In this document: positions 1 to 9,327 of the stretch, piece by piece
Layout: each line of letters begins with the position of its first letter
Numbering within the stretch: the first letter of the stretch is position 1
Source: Candidatus Sericytochromatia bacterium
GTDB lineage: Bacteria; Cyanobacteriota; Sericytochromatia; S15B-MN24; JAQBPE01
NCBI GenBank assembly: GCA_035285325.1
Contig: JAYKJB010000095.1
Coordinates: 1-64,000, forward strand
Reading direction: 5' to 3'
DNA: 64,000 nt
The notes under the pieces: model-generated
Seen by the model: only the letters and a program-made list of their open reading frames with translations
What the model was told of the DNA's origin: nothing
Databases searched by the model: none
Position numbers and translations under genes: made by a program

Positions 1-42
1 CTCCCTGCAGGCCCTGACCGGGCCACTTTCAGTCGAGAAGCC

Positions 43-954
43 ATGAGCCCCACGCAACTCACGCCCGCCCTCCTGCCGCTTGGTCGCACCTCCCTGCGCG
101 TCTCCCCCCTGGCCTGGGGCATGTGGCGCTTCGGTGGTCAGGACCTGCAGGCCTCGCGCGCCAAGATCGAGGCAGCGCTCGAAATCGGCATCAACTTCTT
201 CGACACGGCTGACATTTACGGACCGGACAACGGCGAGGCCTTCGGTGCTTCCGAAGCCCTGCTGGGCCGCCTCTTCGCGGCAGACCGCACGCTACGCGAG
301 CGCATGGTGCTGGCCTCGAAGGGCGGAATCCAGATCGGGGTGCCGTACGACTCCAGCGCCAAGTACCTGGAGCAAGCCTGCGAGGCCTCACTGCGTCGGC
401 TGGGCGTGGACCATCTCGACCTGTACATGATTCACCGCCCCGACGTGCTGACTCACCCCAGCGAGGTGGCCGCCGTGCTGACCCGCCTGCGCGAGGCCGG
501 CAAGATCCGCGAGGCAGGCGTCTCGAATTACACGACGGCCCAGGTGGCCGCCCTGCAGGCCCACTTGTCCTTCCCGCTGGCCTGCCACCAGCCCGAGTTC
601 TCGCCACTGGCCATTCAGGCCCTGGAAGATGGCGTGCTGGACCAGTGCGTGGAGCGCGAGATCGGCGTGATGGCCTGGTCGCCCTTGGGTGGCGGTCGTC
701 TGGGCGACGTGCCGGAAGAACCTCGCGCGCGGCGGGTGTACGACGCCCTCAAGACGCTGGCCGACCGCGCGGGCGTCAGCGTCTCGGCCGTGGCCTATGC
801 CTGGGTCATGGCCCACCCCGCCCGACCCGTCCCGATCGTGGGCAGCCAATCGCCCGCGCGCATCCGCGAAGCCGCTGATGCTTACCAAGTGACGCTCTCC
901 CGCACGGATTGGTACCAGGTGCTGGTGGCGTCCCGAGGAGTGCCCCTGCCGTGA
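43..954 (+). CDS. Aldo/keto reductase
   Basis: A 303-residue NAD(P)H-dependent aldo/keto reductase, expected to reduce aldehydes or ketones in the cytoplasm. The AKR tetrad is visible: Asp54 and Tyr59 in FFDTADIYG, Lys93 in LASKGG and His131 in YMIHRP. The C-terminal cofactor-binding part carries PIVGSQSPARI. Length and motif order resemble the YdhF/Tas-type single-domain reductases; the true substrate cannot be read from sequence. The stop codon overlaps the GTG start of the next gene (GTGA), so the reductase, the flavin monooxygenase and the MFS transporter behind it probably form one operon for uptake and oxidation of a small organic compound. Confidence 0.9.
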   Translation: MSPTQLTPALLPLGRTSLRVSPLAWGMWRFGGQDLQASRAKIEAALEIGINFFDTADIYGPDNGEAFGASEALLGRLFAADRTLRERMVLASKGGIQIGVPYDSSAKYLEQACEASLRRLGVDHLDLYMIHRPDVLTHPSEVAAVLTRLREAGKIREAGVSNYTTAQVAALQAHLSFPLACHQPEFSPLAIQALEDGVLDQCVEREIGVMAWSPLGGGRLGDVPEEPRARRVYDALKTLADRAGVSVSAVAYAWVMAHPARPVPIVGSQSPARIREAADAYQVTLSRTDWYQVLVASRGVPLP

Positions 955-2060
955 CCCAACCGACCCTTCCGCCCTGCGAAGTCAGCTGGTTTTCCGCCCT
1001 CTGCGACGATGACTACGAATTTCTGGGGGTTTCGGACCCTGCCCTGAAGAGCAGCTTCGAGCATTGCCGGGGCCTCGTGCTGGGCGCAGAAAAAGGCGGC
1101 TTCGACAACATCTTGCTGCCCTCCGGCTACCAGCTGGGCGTCGACACGATCGCCTTTGCGGGCGGCGTGGCCCCGCTGACCCGGCGGATTCGCTTGCTGA
1201 CCGCGGTGCGGTGCGGAGAGCAGTGGCCCCCGCAGCTGGCGCGTCAGATCGCCACGCTGGACCAGATGCTGCAAGGCCGCCTGACGGTCAACATCATCTC
1301 CAGCGACCTGCCCGGTGAAACGCTGGCATCCGCGCCCCGCTACCGCCGCACCGTCGAGGTGATGAAGATCCTCAAGACGCTGCTGAACGGCCAGTCGCTG
1401 GACTTCCAGGGTGAGTTCTACCAGCTCAAGCTCGACCCGCCCCGCCTTGGTACGCTCAGCGGCCAGTGCCCCCCGCTGTATTTCGGTGGCCTCTCGCCGG
1501 ATGCCCGCGACGCCGCCGCCCAGGCGGCCGATGTGTACCTGATGTGGCCCGACCGGATGGAAGCCGTGGAGGGCATCATTGCCGACATGCGGCAGCGGGC
1601 GGCGCAGTACGGGCGTAGCCTCAAGTTCGGCTACCGCGTCCACGTGGTGGTTCGCGACACCGAGGCCGAGGCCCGGGCGGCTGCCGCGCGCCTGCTCTCC
1701 AAGCTGGATGCCGCCACCGGCGAAGCGATTCGCAACCGCTCGCTCGACACGGCCTCGCTGGGGGTCGCCAAGCAGAACGAATTGCGCGACACAGCCGATG
1801 CTGACGGCTATGCCGAGGCCAACCTGTGGACCGGCATCGGACGGGCCCGCAGCGGCTGCGGGGCGGCCATCGTGGGCGACCCCGACCAGGTGCTGGCCAA
1901 GCTGAACGCCTACCGGGCGCTCGGCATCGAGGCCTTCATCCTGAGCGGCTATCCGCACGCGGCGGAATGCGACTTGTTCGCCCGGCACGTGTTGCCGCGC
2001 CTGGACCATGCCCCGCTGGTGCTCGCGCCTGAGGCCGCCCCCGCCCTGGCGAGCATCTAG
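951..2060 (+). CDS. LLM-class flavin monooxygenase, SsuD-like
   Basis: A 369-residue bacterial-luciferase-like (LLM) monooxygenase of the alkanesulfonate monooxygenase type. It would use reduced FMN and O2 to oxidise a small substrate. Family features are the opening WFSALCDDDYEF, RLLTAVRCGEQWPPQLARQ, LTVNIISSDLPGE and PLYFGGLSPDARDAAAQAADVY. The GTG start at 951 is chosen because GAGG at 935-940 sits about 10 nt upstream and the start overlaps the previous stop. An ATG 42 nt further up would lie inside the reductase. No flavin reductase partner lies next to it; the preceding aldo/keto reductase could act on the aldehyde product, which is inference. Confidence 0.85.
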   Translation: MTQPTLPPCEVSWFSALCDDDYEFLGVSDPALKSSFEHCRGLVLGAEKGGFDNILLPSGYQLGVDTIAFAGGVAPLTRRIRLLTAVRCGEQWPPQLARQIATLDQMLQGRLTVNIISSDLPGETLASAPRYRRTVEVMKILKTLLNGQSLDFQGEFYQLKLDPPRLGTLSGQCPPLYFGGLSPDARDAAAQAADVYLMWPDRMEAVEGIIADMRQRAAQYGRSLKFGYRVHVVVRDTEAEARAAAARLLSKLDAATGEAIRNRSLDTASLGVAKQNELRDTADADGYAEANLWTGIGRARSGCGAAIVGDPDQVLAKLNAYRALGIEAFILSGYPHAAECDLFARHVLPRLDHAPLVLAPEAAPALASI

Positions 2061-2061
2061 C

Positions 2062-3336
2062 GTGGCGATCGCCGAAACGCCCGTCCCGCCCCCCGCCCCC
2101 CCCAGAGGCCTGACATTGCGCTGGGTCGTGCTGGCGCTGGTCTTCCTGGCGGGCACCTTGAACTACATCGATCGCCAGGTGCTGGCCCTGATCAAACCGG
2201 TCCTGTCTCAGGAGTTCGGCTGGAACGATCAGGACTTCGGACACCTGGCCTCGGTGTTTCAGTTCTCGGCCGCCTTGACCTTCCTGTACATCGGCTGGCT
2301 GCTCGATCGCTTCGGGCTGCACCGCGGTTATCCGCTGGGCGTCGGGGTGTGGAGCCTGGCCTGTGCCGCGCACGGGCTGGCCGTCCACATGTGGCACTTC
2401 ATGATGGCGCGCGTCGTGCTGGCGGCGGGTGAGGCCGTGCAGACGCCGGCCTCGATGAAGGCGATCGCCGAATGGTTCCCGGCCGCACAGCGCTCCCTCG
2501 CGGTGGGCATCATCAACACCTCGCCGAACATCGGGGCCATCATCGCGCCCCTGCTGGTGCCGGCCGTGGTGCTGGCCTGGGGCTGGCGCACCGCCTTCAT
2601 CGTGACGGGAGCCCTCGGCCTGGTGTGGCTGCTGGGGTGGTTCGCGCTGCCCCGCCCGCGCCAGCGTGAAGCGCTCCCGACGCCAAGCGAAACGCCGGCC
2701 AGCGAAGCCGATGCGCCCCTCAGCGTGCGGGCCCTGCTCGCTCAGCGCTCGTCCTGGGCCTTGCTGATCGGCAAGGCCCTGACCGACATGGTCTGGTGGT
2801 TCCTGCTGTTCTGGGCGCCCGATTTCATGCACCGCCAGTTTCACCTGAGCATCAAAACGGCGGGGGCACCGCTGGCCGCCATTTACGGTTTGGCGGCCGT
2901 GGGCGCGCTGACGGGCGGGCTGCTGCCCACGTTCTTGATGGCCCGAGGCGTCTCCCTGAACGTCGCCCGCAAGGGCAGCATGTTGCTCTACGCCCTGATC
3001 ATCACGCCCCTGCCGCTGGTCCTGCAGGTCAGCGATCCCTGGCTCGCGGTGCTCTTCATCGGCGGGGCCCTGTTCGCCCACCAGGGTTTCTCGACCAACC
3101 TGTTCACCGTCGCCGTGGACGCCTTCCCCGGCAAGGGGGTGGGCACCGTCGTGAGCATCGGCGCATTCTGCGGTAACATCAGCGGGATGGCGATGCTTGA
3201 GTTGACCGGCTGGGTACTGACCCACCACAACACCTACATGCCGATGTTTGCGATCAGCGCGAGCGTCTACCTGATCGCCTTGGCCGTCTTACACGGCCTG
3301 GTGCCGCGACTGCGACGTCTGCCCGGCCGAGCCTGA
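2062..3336 (+). CDS. MFS transporter, anion:cation symporter (ExuT/GudP) type
   Basis: A 424-residue major facilitator with about 12 membrane segments. NYIDRQVLALIKPVL in the first helix and the GWLLDRFGLHRGY loop are characteristic of the ACS family (hexuronate, glucarate and related organic-anion:H+ symporters). The GTG start at 2062 lies one base after the previous stop. An upstream ATG at 2008 would bury 54 nt in the monooxygenase gene and add no sensible sequence. The protein probably imports the acidic substrate handled by the two upstream oxidoreductases. Exact substrate unknown. Confidence 0.85.
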   Translation: MAIAETPVPPPAPPRGLTLRWVVLALVFLAGTLNYIDRQVLALIKPVLSQEFGWNDQDFGHLASVFQFSAALTFLYIGWLLDRFGLHRGYPLGVGVWSLACAAHGLAVHMWHFMMARVVLAAGEAVQTPASMKAIAEWFPAAQRSLAVGIINTSPNIGAIIAPLLVPAVVLAWGWRTAFIVTGALGLVWLLGWFALPRPRQREALPTPSETPASEADAPLSVRALLAQRSSWALLIGKALTDMVWWFLLFWAPDFMHRQFHLSIKTAGAPLAAIYGLAAVGALTGGLLPTFLMARGVSLNVARKGSMLLYALIITPLPLVLQVSDPWLAVLFIGGALFAHQGFSTNLFTVAVDAFPGKGVGTVVSIGAFCGNISGMAMLELTGWVLTHHNTYMPMFAISASVYLIALAVLHGLVPRLRRLPGRA

Positions 3337-3366
3337 AACCAGGGAAGCCTGGCCTACAATTCCCGT

Positions 3367-3903
3367 TCAGCCAGGTGATACCGCTGGGCATGCGTAGCGC
3401 AGTTGCACGAAGCCGGCTCCCAGAGGCTTCACGGCCTCCAACAGGAGCGGCTGGCGCGCTGACAAGCCGCCGAACAGGGAGATGCCCTCCCTGAGAAGAA
3501 GCGGAATCACGGTCAGCGTGAGCTCATCGACAAGCCCCGCCGCCAGCGCCTGGCGTACCAGCTGCCCGCCATCCAGATACACGTCCCGCTCACCGGCCAG
3601 CGTACGCGCAGCCGCCACCAAATCCACGATGTCCCCAGCCATCGCCCGCACCCCAGCGTGAGCCGGCTCCAGAGGGCGGTGGGTCGCCACGATCAAGGGC
3701 CGTTCGCCATAAGGCCATGGGCCCGCGAAGGAGCGCACGACGTCATAGGTCCGGCGGCCCATCACCAGGGCACCTACCTCGGCCAGAAACGGCCCGAAAG
3801 TGTCTTCCACTTCTCCGGACGGTTCCAGCCAGTCAAGCTCGTCCTGGGGGCCCGCGATGAAGCCATCGAGCGAGAGGGCCAGAAAGACGCGGACACGACC
3901 CAT
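3367..3903 (-). CDS. Dihydrofolate reductase family protein (RibD C-terminal-like)
   Basis: A 178-residue single-domain protein of the DHFR/RibD-C fold. RVRVFLALSLDGFIAG is the standard first strand, and VMGRRTYDVV and DVYLDGGQLVRQAL match the NADPH-binding strands of YwjB/YyaP-type proteins. Function in this branch is generally unassigned; a nucleotide-dependent reductase is likely. The ATG at 3903 has a GGGGGGAT Shine-Dalgarno seven bases away, so an in-frame ATG at 3936 is rejected. It lies 29 nt downstream of the DCC-family gene and is probably co-transcribed with it. Confidence 0.85.
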   Translation of the reverse strand: MGRVRVFLALSLDGFIAGPQDELDWLEPSGEVEDTFGPFLAEVGALVMGRRTYDVVRSFAGPWPYGERPLIVATHRPLEPAHAGVRAMAGDIVDLVAAARTLAGERDVYLDGGQLVRQALAAGLVDELTLTVIPLLLREGISLFGGLSARQPLLLEAVKPLGAGFVQLRYACPAVSPG

Positions 3904-3932
3904 ATCAGATCCCCCCATCAGCGGCCACAGCC

Positions 3933-4451
3933 TCAATGTCTCTCGCGGGGTTCTGGCCAGGCCTCGCCGGGCAGCTGATCCAGCATCAGCGCGCGGGCTT
4001 CCGGCGGGGCCAGCCGACAGGCAGCGCCCGCTGGCGCGCGGCCAAACCAGCGCAGACGATGCCGCGCGATCCAGTCATAGAAGACATCACGCCAGGCCCG
4101 CGGCACGAACCGCAGGCAGCCGAGCCAGGCGAGAGGCCCCCCCAAGGTCCGGGCGATGGCCAACACGGCATCGCTCCGCTCATACCATCGCCCACCACAG
4201 AGGACCAACACGCTGCTCCCCCAAGGGCCCTTGATGTGGGCCTCCAGCTCCTGAGCGATGGGGCTGGCCTGCACGTTTTGTAATGGCACGAACCGGAAGC
4301 GGTCTCGCCGAGGCGCGCGCATCATCAAGGCCACCAGGGCATCACAGAGCCCACAGTCGCCATCGTACAGCACGTAATGCAACCCATCGTCGCGTCCGGC
4401 CTCTGGAGGCGAAGGTGAGCGGCTTTTTTCGACGTCTCTCAGAAACCCCAT
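3933..4451 (-). CDS. DCC-family thiol-disulfide oxidoreductase-like protein (DUF393)
   Basis: A 172-residue DUF393 protein. The signature YDGDCGLCDALV gives the DGxCxLC motif that names the DCC family, and the C-terminal half contains the usual FVPRAWRDVFYDWIARHRLRWFG segment. Family members are predicted thioredoxin-fold proteins; none of the chemistry is proven for this branch. The ATG at 4451 is the only sensible start. Together with the RibD-like gene downstream it forms a two-gene minus-strand unit. Confidence 0.85.
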   Translation of the reverse strand: MGFLRDVEKSRSPSPPEAGRDDGLHYVLYDGDCGLCDALVALMMRAPRRDRFRFVPLQNVQASPIAQELEAHIKGPWGSSVLVLCGGRWYERSDAVLAIARTLGGPLAWLGCLRFVPRAWRDVFYDWIARHRLRWFGRAPAGAACRLAPPEARALMLDQLPGEAWPEPRERH

Positions 4452-4717
4452 GGCCCCCTCAAGCCCACTGGTTCCCTCCTACCCTAGCCAAGGAGGCCTA
4501 CTGCCGGTCCTGCCGTGACTCTCCGCTGAAAGGCGCTCGACCTGACAAACGCCCAGCCTCGAACGGGAAGGGAGCATCGGCCGTCGTTCAGGCGCAAACA
4601 GGCCGGAGGGGAAGGCAGCCCGATGGCGCCCCAAGGAGAGCTGGTAACCGGTGGTTGAGGCAGAGACGTGGGGTAAAGAAGGAAGGGCCAACCTGTGTCC
4701 GATGAGGATTGACAACC

Positions 4718-7700
4718 TTGAGCCAGAACACGTTCGAACGCTACGAGACGCTGAACCTGCTCGGCCGTGGCGCAATGGGAGAGGTCTGGCGCGTTCGCGA
4801 CCGGGAAACTGGTGAGATCTTGGCGCTAAAATGCTGCCTGGCTGACGGGCCAGCAGAGCGCATGTGTTTCAGGCAAGAAAGTGGGTTCCTCACGAGGCTA
4901 AAGCACGAGGGACTCCTTCATGCGTGCGCCGTGGGTGAGGGGGAAAACGGTGCCCCATTCTGCGTCATGCCCGTGGTCGAGGGGATCAACCTGCCTCCCC
5001 ATCAGGGCGAATCCCAGGTGCGCCGCTGGCTGCCTCGCTTACTCGCTGCCCTGGCTTATCTCCACGGTCGCGGCTTGGTCCACGCAGACCTCAAACCGGA
5101 GAATGTGCGCCTCCTGCCGGATGGCGAGGTGATGATCATGGATTTCGGCCTGATGCGTCCGGCTGGGCCGGTCAAAGGCATTCGGGGCACCCCCGCCTAC
5201 ATGGCGCCGGAAGTCGCGCTGGGGCGCCCCACCGACGGACGAGCCGACCTGTACGCCTTGGGCTGCGTGCTGTACTACGCCTTGGCCGGCGAGCCTCCAT
5301 TCACCGGGGACGACGCCAACGCACTGCTACGCGCCCACGTGGAAAAACCCGCCCCCGACCTGGCAGGACGGGTGCCCGGCCTCAGCCCCGCCATGGCCAA
5401 GGTCGTCCAGCGCTTGCTGGCCAAAACACCTGAGACCCGCTATGCCAGCGCGGTTGAGGTGCTCAAGGCGCTGAATCTGCCGCGCCCGGACGGCGACCGC
5501 ATCACCTGGGTCGAGCCGCCGCTGACCGGCCAGGCCGACGTGCAAGCAGCCCTCAAGGCCTTCTGGGCAGACGCTGTGGAGGCCCCCCGCGGAGTTTGCC
5601 TGCACGGCGCCGGTGGGTCGGGCAAAACGCGCTGGAGCACGGAGGCCGCCGCGGAGGGTCATCGCCAGGGCTGGTCGGTCTTCAGCGTGCGAGGCAGTGG
5701 CCCCGAGGCCAGTCCTTATCAGGCGGTAGAGAGCCTGCTGGCAAGCCTGATGGTGCAGGCCTCCGAGGAGGCCCGAGCGCGCAATCAGGCCTACGTGGCC
5801 CGCGCGATCCCGGGCTGTGAGATCCCCGCGGCCGCGCCACTGGACGGCACCGCGGAAAAGGTGCGCTTTCACGACGCCGTGGCCAATCTGGCTGAATCGC
5901 TGGCTGGCTGCGTGCTGTGGGTGCTGGATGCCCCCGAACGGCTGGACCCGGATTCGCTGGCCCTGCTGGAATTTCTCAAGCGGCGTGGTTCCGGCCGTCA
6001 GTGGCGGTGGGTGGAGTGTCGTGGCGATGCGGAGGGGGTGCCCGCAGACTGGCAGACGCTGGGGCTTACGCCCTTGACCGCTGAAGAAGCGGCGTCTCTG
6101 GTGGAAGGTGCCCTGTGCGGCGATTGCCTGCCCGCCGACGTGCAGGCCCTGCTCTTCCGGATCGGCCGGGGCAACCCGGGCGCCTTGCTGGCCACGCTGC
6201 GACACTGGATCGACAACGGGGCGCTGGCGCGCATCGGCGATGGGCTGGAGGTGCCCTTGGCCGAAAAACTGGTCGCGCCTCCCTCCGGTGCGGAAGCTCT
6301 GACGGCGAGCCTTCGCTGCCTGAGCGAATCCGCCCGGCGACTCTGTCTGTGGGCGGCCCTGGCCGGGGTCGAGGGGACGCTGGCCACGATCGCCGAACTG
6401 GCCGACGTGCCTCAGAACGAAGCGCTGGCGGGGGCTTCAGAACTGCAGCGGAGCGGCCTCTGGTTCCTCGACGGAAACCACTGGACCTTTGCCAGGCCTG
6501 AGGTGGTGCCCTCGCTGCGTGGCCTTATGCCTGATGCAGAACGAAAAGCGGCCCACGGGCGTCTCGCTCAGGCCTGCCTGGCCGGGCGAGACCCTGCGAC
6601 GATCGCGACCTCCCGTGCGCTGGGCGATTGGCGCCGGGTCGCCGAGCACCTGCTGGGTGCCGAAGCGTGGGAGCAAGCCTGGACGATCGCCGACCCGACG
6701 ATTCAGCGTGGTTTGCTGACGGGACAGTACCGCCTGGTGTTGCCGTTGATCGAAGCCTGGCTCCAGGCCGGTGACAAGAACCTGACCCGCCTCGTGATGG
6801 TGAGAAGCTATCACGCGCAAGGCTTGCGACGCCTCGGCCGCATCGATGAGGCGCTGGCGTTTTACGACACCCCGGACCTGGAGACGCTGCGCGAGGTGGC
6901 CCCCAACCACCACGCCGACCACCTGGTCACGCACGGGCTTCTGATGGTGACCAAGGGCCGTTATGCGGAGGCCCGCCCGCGCTTGCAGGAGGGTGCCCAG
7001 CTGGCCGAATCGCTGGGACTGTGGCCGGCCGTCGTGCGCGCACAGTTCACGGAAGGACGCGTCCACTATTTTCAGGGCCAATCTGTGACCGCCTTACAGT
7101 GTTTGCGACAGGCCGAGGCCACCGCAAACACGCACGCGCTCGAGGCCATGTTGCCACCGATTTTGAGCCTGCAGGGCTTGATCGAGAGTCTGCAAAGCCC
7201 GGAGCTCCAGCGTCAAGGCACCGCCAAACTGCTGGCTGCCGCTGAGCAGGCCCGTGCCCTGGGCAACCTGTACGACGAAGCCGATGCCCTGGGCAACCTC
7301 GGCAATACCTGGATGATGATGGGGCACTACGCAGCGGCGCGCGACACCTTCACCGATTACCTGGCACTTTGCGAGCGACAGGCTGAAGTGACAGAGACCA
7401 TCTTTGCTGAACTGAATCTGGGCACGGTGCTGCTCCATCAGGGCGACTGGTTGGCCGCCCGCCAGCATGCGGAACGCGCCCTCCAGCTCAGCCAGGCCCA
7501 GAAGCGCAAGTTCCCGGAGGCCTACACGCTGGCTCTGAGCGGCCTGTTGCAGGTGTTCAGTGAAAATCCCGCGGAAGGGCTTGACCGACTCCAGCGCGCG
7601 CAGGAAATCGCCGCCGAAATCAACAATTCCCAGCTCGATCACGAACTCCAGGCGCTGTGGGGAACGGCCTGCCTGGCGATCGGTGATCAGGCGGGCGCGG

Positions 7701-9178
7701 CGGCGGCCCTGGCTGCCGCGGGTGGCATCGTGGGCGAGAACCAGGGCAACCGTCTGCTGCAGTATTTGCACTGGCAATTGCAGGCCCAGAGCGACCCGGC
7801 GAGTGTCCTCTCACAGGATGCCTCGAACCTTTTTCCGGACCGGGCCGACCTGCGAGCGGCCCTCACGCTCGCTCAGGCGGCCGCCGCCCGTCAGATGGGC
7901 GACCAGACCAGCGTGCCGGCGCGCCTGGAAGCCTCCCGAGAAGCCGCACTCGAAGCTGGCCTGGCGCTGGAGGGTCTCGCCGTCGAGGTGTTGCTGGCCG
8001 GCTGGTCCGGGCAAGCCGGCCGGCCCGTCGACACCGTCGCCAGCGCCGCCGAGGAGGCAGGTCATCCCCAGCTGGCCGCTCTGGCCCGGCTTCAGTCAGG
8101 TGACCGCCTGATCGCGCAACAAGGTCGCCGCTGGCTCGAGGCCTGGCGCGACGAGCTACCGGAACACCTGCGAGCCGCCGCCTCCGCAGCCTGGGGGAAT
8201 GCCCGAGGGCCGGTGTCGACCTCCCGGATGGACAACTCGGAAGAGGTCTCGCCCGCCTTGCTGCTGCGTGTGAGCACCCAGAGCGATTTCGAGACCGTCA
8301 AACGGGAAGTGGCCGCCGTCGCAGGGGAATTTTTCGACGCCGAAGAAGCCTATCTGCTGCTGTTCGAAGACTTCGAAGTCCGCCAGACGGCGCGCTGGAA
8401 ATCGCCTGATATCCGTCCCGACAGTGGCATCACCAACTTTGCCTATGACGTGATCTGGGGAGGCGCCCCCTGCGTGGAGGAATTCGAGGGGGCAGACAGC
8501 CACCACCGTCTGGCGGGTTTGCCACTCTTCGAGGGACTTCACGTCTTCGGTGCGGTGGTCGTGCTCCTCTCGCCAGCGGCCTTCGCACAATGGACCCAGC
8601 GGCAAGCGGGCGCCGCCCCGCTGATGCAGCAGGCGGCCTGGTCGCTCTTGCATACCCAACAGTTCGGAGCGGAACAGCACGCCCGTGCGGTGGCCAGTGA
8701 CCTCGTCGAGCTGGGGATTCAGGTGCTGACAAGCGCCTCCCTGGCCGATCGCTGGCAGTTGCTCGCGCGAGCGGGACTGGCCTGGAGCCGGGCCGACCGC
8801 ATCCTCTGGGTGAGACGTGGCACGTCCGGTGAACTCGATTGCGCGGCGGCGGCCTGGGAAGAGGGCGACATTCCCTCCCCCACCGATGAACCGTTCAGCC
8901 GCAGCATCTCGAACTGGGCGGTCGAACGGAACGAACCCGTGTTTCTGCTGGATGCCCAGGGTGAAGACGCCGTGAAGGGCCAGCTCAGCGTGATGGCCCT
9001 CGGTTTGCGTTCGGTCTTCGCCCTGCCCGTCGAGGTGCGAGGCGAGGTGGTCGGCGTCCTCTACATGGACCTGCAACACATTGACACGGAGGGGGCGCAA
9101 GCCCTTCCACGCCTGGCAGGCCTGGCCAGACTCTGGGGAGCTTGCTTGCAAGTGCAGGAGCAGGGGGCGCCGGCCTGA
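4718..9178 (+). CDS. Multidomain serine/threonine kinase with ATPase, TPR and GAF domains
   Basis: A 1486-residue signalling protein. Residues 10-265 are a Hanks-type kinase: glycine loop GRGAMGEVW near 15, Lys in LALKCC near 37, catalytic loop HADLKPENV near 121, DFG near 141 and the TPAYMAPE activation-segment end. The catalytic loop reads HAD rather than HRD. A STAND/AAA-type ATPase follows, with P-loop GAGGSGKT near 297. Roughly 640-1010 is a TPR-like helical repeat region, and two GAF-like domains occupy about 1190-1330 and 1340-1480. There is no membrane segment. TTG at 4718 is chosen because GAGGA at 4704-4708 is nine bases upstream; TTG at 4709 would abut it. Architecture resembles cyanobacterial and myxobacterial hybrid sensor kinases; ligand and targets are unknown. 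Confidence 0.9.
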   Translation: MSQNTFERYETLNLLGRGAMGEVWRVRDRETGEILALKCCLADGPAERMCFRQESGFLTRLKHEGLLHACAVGEGENGAPFCVMPVVEGINLPPHQGESQVRRWLPRLLAALAYLHGRGLVHADLKPENVRLLPDGEVMIMDFGLMRPAGPVKGIRGTPAYMAPEVALGRPTDGRADLYALGCVLYYALAGEPPFTGDDANALLRAHVEKPAPDLAGRVPGLSPAMAKVVQRLLAKTPETRYASAVEVLKALNLPRPDGDRITWVEPPLTGQADVQAALKAFWADAVEAPRGVCLHGAGGSGKTRWSTEAAAEGHRQGWSVFSVRGSGPEASPYQAVESLLASLMVQASEEARARNQAYVARAIPGCEIPAAAPLDGTAEKVRFHDAVANLAESLAGCVLWVLDAPERLDPDSLALLEFLKRRGSGRQWRWVECRGDAEGVPADWQTLGLTPLTAEEAASLVEGALCGDCLPADVQALLFRIGRGNPGALLATLRHWIDNGALARIGDGLEVPLAEKLVAPPSGAEALTASLRCLSESARRLCLWAALAGVEGTLATIAELADVPQNEALAGASELQRSGLWFLDGNHWTFARPEVVPSLRGLMPDAERKAAHGRLAQACLAGRDPATIATSRALGDWRRVAEHLLGAEAWEQAWTIADPTIQRGLLTGQYRLVLPLIEAWLQAGDKNLTRLVMVRSYHAQGLRRLGRIDEALAFYDTPDLETLREVAPNHHADHLVTHGLLMVTKGRYAEARPRLQEGAQLAESLGLWPAVVRAQFTEGRVHYFQGQSVTALQCLRQAEATANTHALEAMLPPILSLQGLIESLQSPELQRQGTAKLLAAAEQARALGNLYDEADALGNLGNTWMMMGHYAAARDTFTDYLALCERQAEVTETIFAELNLGTVLLHQGDWLAARQHAERALQLSQAQKRKFPEAYTLALSGLLQVFSENPAEGLDRLQRAQEIAAEINNSQLDHELQALWGTACLAIGDQAGAAAALAAAGGIVGENQGNRLLQYLHWQLQAQSDPASVLSQDASNLFPDRADLRAALTLAQAAAARQMGDQTSVPARLEASREAALEAGLALEGLAVEVLLAGWSGQAGRPVDTVASAAEEAGHPQLAALARLQSGDRLIAQQGRRWLEAWRDELPEHLRAAASAAWGNARGPVSTSRMDNSEEVSPALLLRVSTQSDFETVKREVAAVAGEFFDAEEAYLLLFEDFEVRQTARWKSPDIRPDSGITNFAYDVIWGGAPCVEEFEGADSHHRLAGLPLFEGLHVFGAVVVLLSPAAFAQWTQRQAGAAPLMQQAAWSLLHTQQFGAEQHARAVASDLVELGIQVLTSASLADRWQLLARAGLAWSRADRILWVRRGTSGELDCAAAAWEEGDIPSPTDEPFSRSISNWAVERNEPVFLLDAQGEDAVKGQLSVMALGLRSVFALPVEVRGEVVGVLYMDLQHIDTEGAQALPRLAGLARLWGACLQVQEQGAPA

Positions 9179-9327
9179 GGGGGCGCTTGACAGGCAACCC
9201 CGATCGCGTGCTAAGCACATGACAGCCACGCCACGCTCCGATGGCGGCACGACGCTCGTTCGTGACCGTAGGACGTATGCGCCCCCGGCGCGCCCTGCCC
9301 GCTTGTCTGACACGAGGAGCCTTTGCG

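Noticed and set aside
882-2156. A 424-codon minus-strand frame
   Set aside because: It is the antisense shadow of the flavin monooxygenase; no domain, composition typical of reversed GC-rich coding.
4452-4717. Small gene in the gap before the kinase
   Set aside because: Open frames here are arginine-rich and lack ribosome sites or domains.
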